Translations under genes and position numbers: made by a program
Shown: one piece after another, positions 7,779 through 8,054 of the stretch
Position numbering within the stretch: the first letter of the stretch is position 1
Layout: every line of letters starts with the position of its first letter
The notes under the pieces: generated by a model
Databases searched by the model: none
What the model was told of the DNA's origin: nothing
The model's input: only the letters and a program-made list of their open reading frames with translations
NCBI GenBank assembly: GCA_023251215.1
Contig: JAHEZF010000062.1
Span: forward strand, 1-8,054
DNA from: Sphingobacteriales bacterium
GTDB lineage: Bacteria; Bacteroidota; Bacteroidia; Chitinophagales; Chitinophagaceae
Direction of reading: 5' to 3'
DNA: 8,054 nucleotides

Positions 7779-8054
7779 ATGCCAGCAGTATTAATTGTTA
7801 TCGGCATTATCCTGGTTATCGTTATCTGGGTGACGAGCCTGTATAATGGATTAGTTCGCCTGCGCAACAGGCGGCAAAACGCTTTTGCTGATATTGATGT
7901 GCAGCTTCGCCTGCGACATGACCTTGTTCCTCAATTTGTGGACACCGTAAAAGGTTATGCAACGCATGAAAGAGAATTGCTGACGAAAATAACCCAGGCC
8001 CGTGCAGCAGCCATGAGTGCAACATCTATCAATGATAAGATTGCTGCTGAACAG
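7779..8054 (+). CDS. lemA: LemA family protein, C-terminus cut by window edge
   Basis: The frame opens at the ATG at 7779 and stays open for 92 codons to the right edge. Residues 3-20 form one hydrophobic helix (AVLIVIGIILVIVIWVTS), followed by the LemA hallmark: YNGLVRLRNRRQNAFADIDV, then QLRLRHDLVPQFVDTVKGYA and HERELLTKITQARAAA. LemA proteins are usually about 180-200 residues, with a short N-terminal segment, one membrane helix and a long helical bundle, so about half is present. Their biochemical role is not settled; they often sit beside TPM-domain or M48-peptidase genes, and the gene after this one is outside the window. Upstream are two small membrane genes on the same strand. The closing codon of the window is complete. 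A minus-strand open frame in this interval is only the shadow of this gene. Confidence 0.93.
   Translation, partial: MPAVLIVIGIILVIVIWVTSLYNGLVRLRNRRQNAFADIDVQLRLRHDLVPQFVDTVKGYATHERELLTKITQARAAAMSATSINDKIAAEQ

Noticed and set aside
7822..8025. 67-codon minus-strand open frame
   Set aside because: It is antisense to the lemA-family gene, which has clear family motifs.
1..8054. CRISPR array, tRNA/rRNA gene, transposase, integrase or defence system
   Set aside because: None was seen on either strand: no regularly spaced repeats, no recognisable RNA gene and no mobile-element protein. The gene content is ordinary envelope and tRNA-modification functions.

Overview
The window looks like an ordinary chromosomal stretch from a member of the Bacteroidota, most likely a Chitinophagaceae-like or related environmental lineage. 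The case rests on three things. It has an 822-residue DUF5686 outer-membrane protein with an N-terminal carboxypeptidase-regulatory-like domain, an architecture typical of that phylum. Clear Shine-Dalgarno sequences are almost absent ahead of the genes. A TAnnTTTG-type -7 promoter element sits ahead of trhO. The genus cannot be fixed from sequence reading alone.

Minus-strand block, read right to left (7035 to <1). A penicillin-acylase-family Ntn hydrolase (7035-4579) comes first. An 81-base gap with a perfect 7-bp hairpin follows, then a 115-residue small membrane protein (4497-4150). After 33 bases comes the DUF5686 protein (4116-1648), which appears to use a TTG start. An 83-base gap holds a probable promoter, then trhO, the tRNA U34 hydroxylase (1564-515). 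Last is a short membrane-anchored hypothetical protein (467-<1) that runs off the left edge and was called from a direct translation. All five genes point the same way with short gaps, so partial co-transcription is plausible. The hairpin at 4527-4544 and the -7 element at 1616-1623 suggest at least two or three transcription units.

Plus-strand block (7194 to >8054). A 158-base divergent intergenic region separates the two blocks. Then come two small membrane proteins of 65 and 111 residues, 5 bases apart, and after 46 bases the start of a LemA-family membrane protein cut by the right edge. This looks like a small envelope-associated operon.

Functionally the region mixes envelope biology (periplasmic or membrane-anchored acylase, outer-membrane barrel protein, LemA and several small membrane proteins) with one tRNA-modification enzyme. 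No RNA gene, CRISPR array, insertion sequence, integrase or phage gene was seen. No gap without a gene exceeds 160 bases. Nothing here amounts to a clear new system. The most useful follow-ups are the two uncharacterised small membrane genes ahead of lemA, two hairpins, and two start-site corrections.
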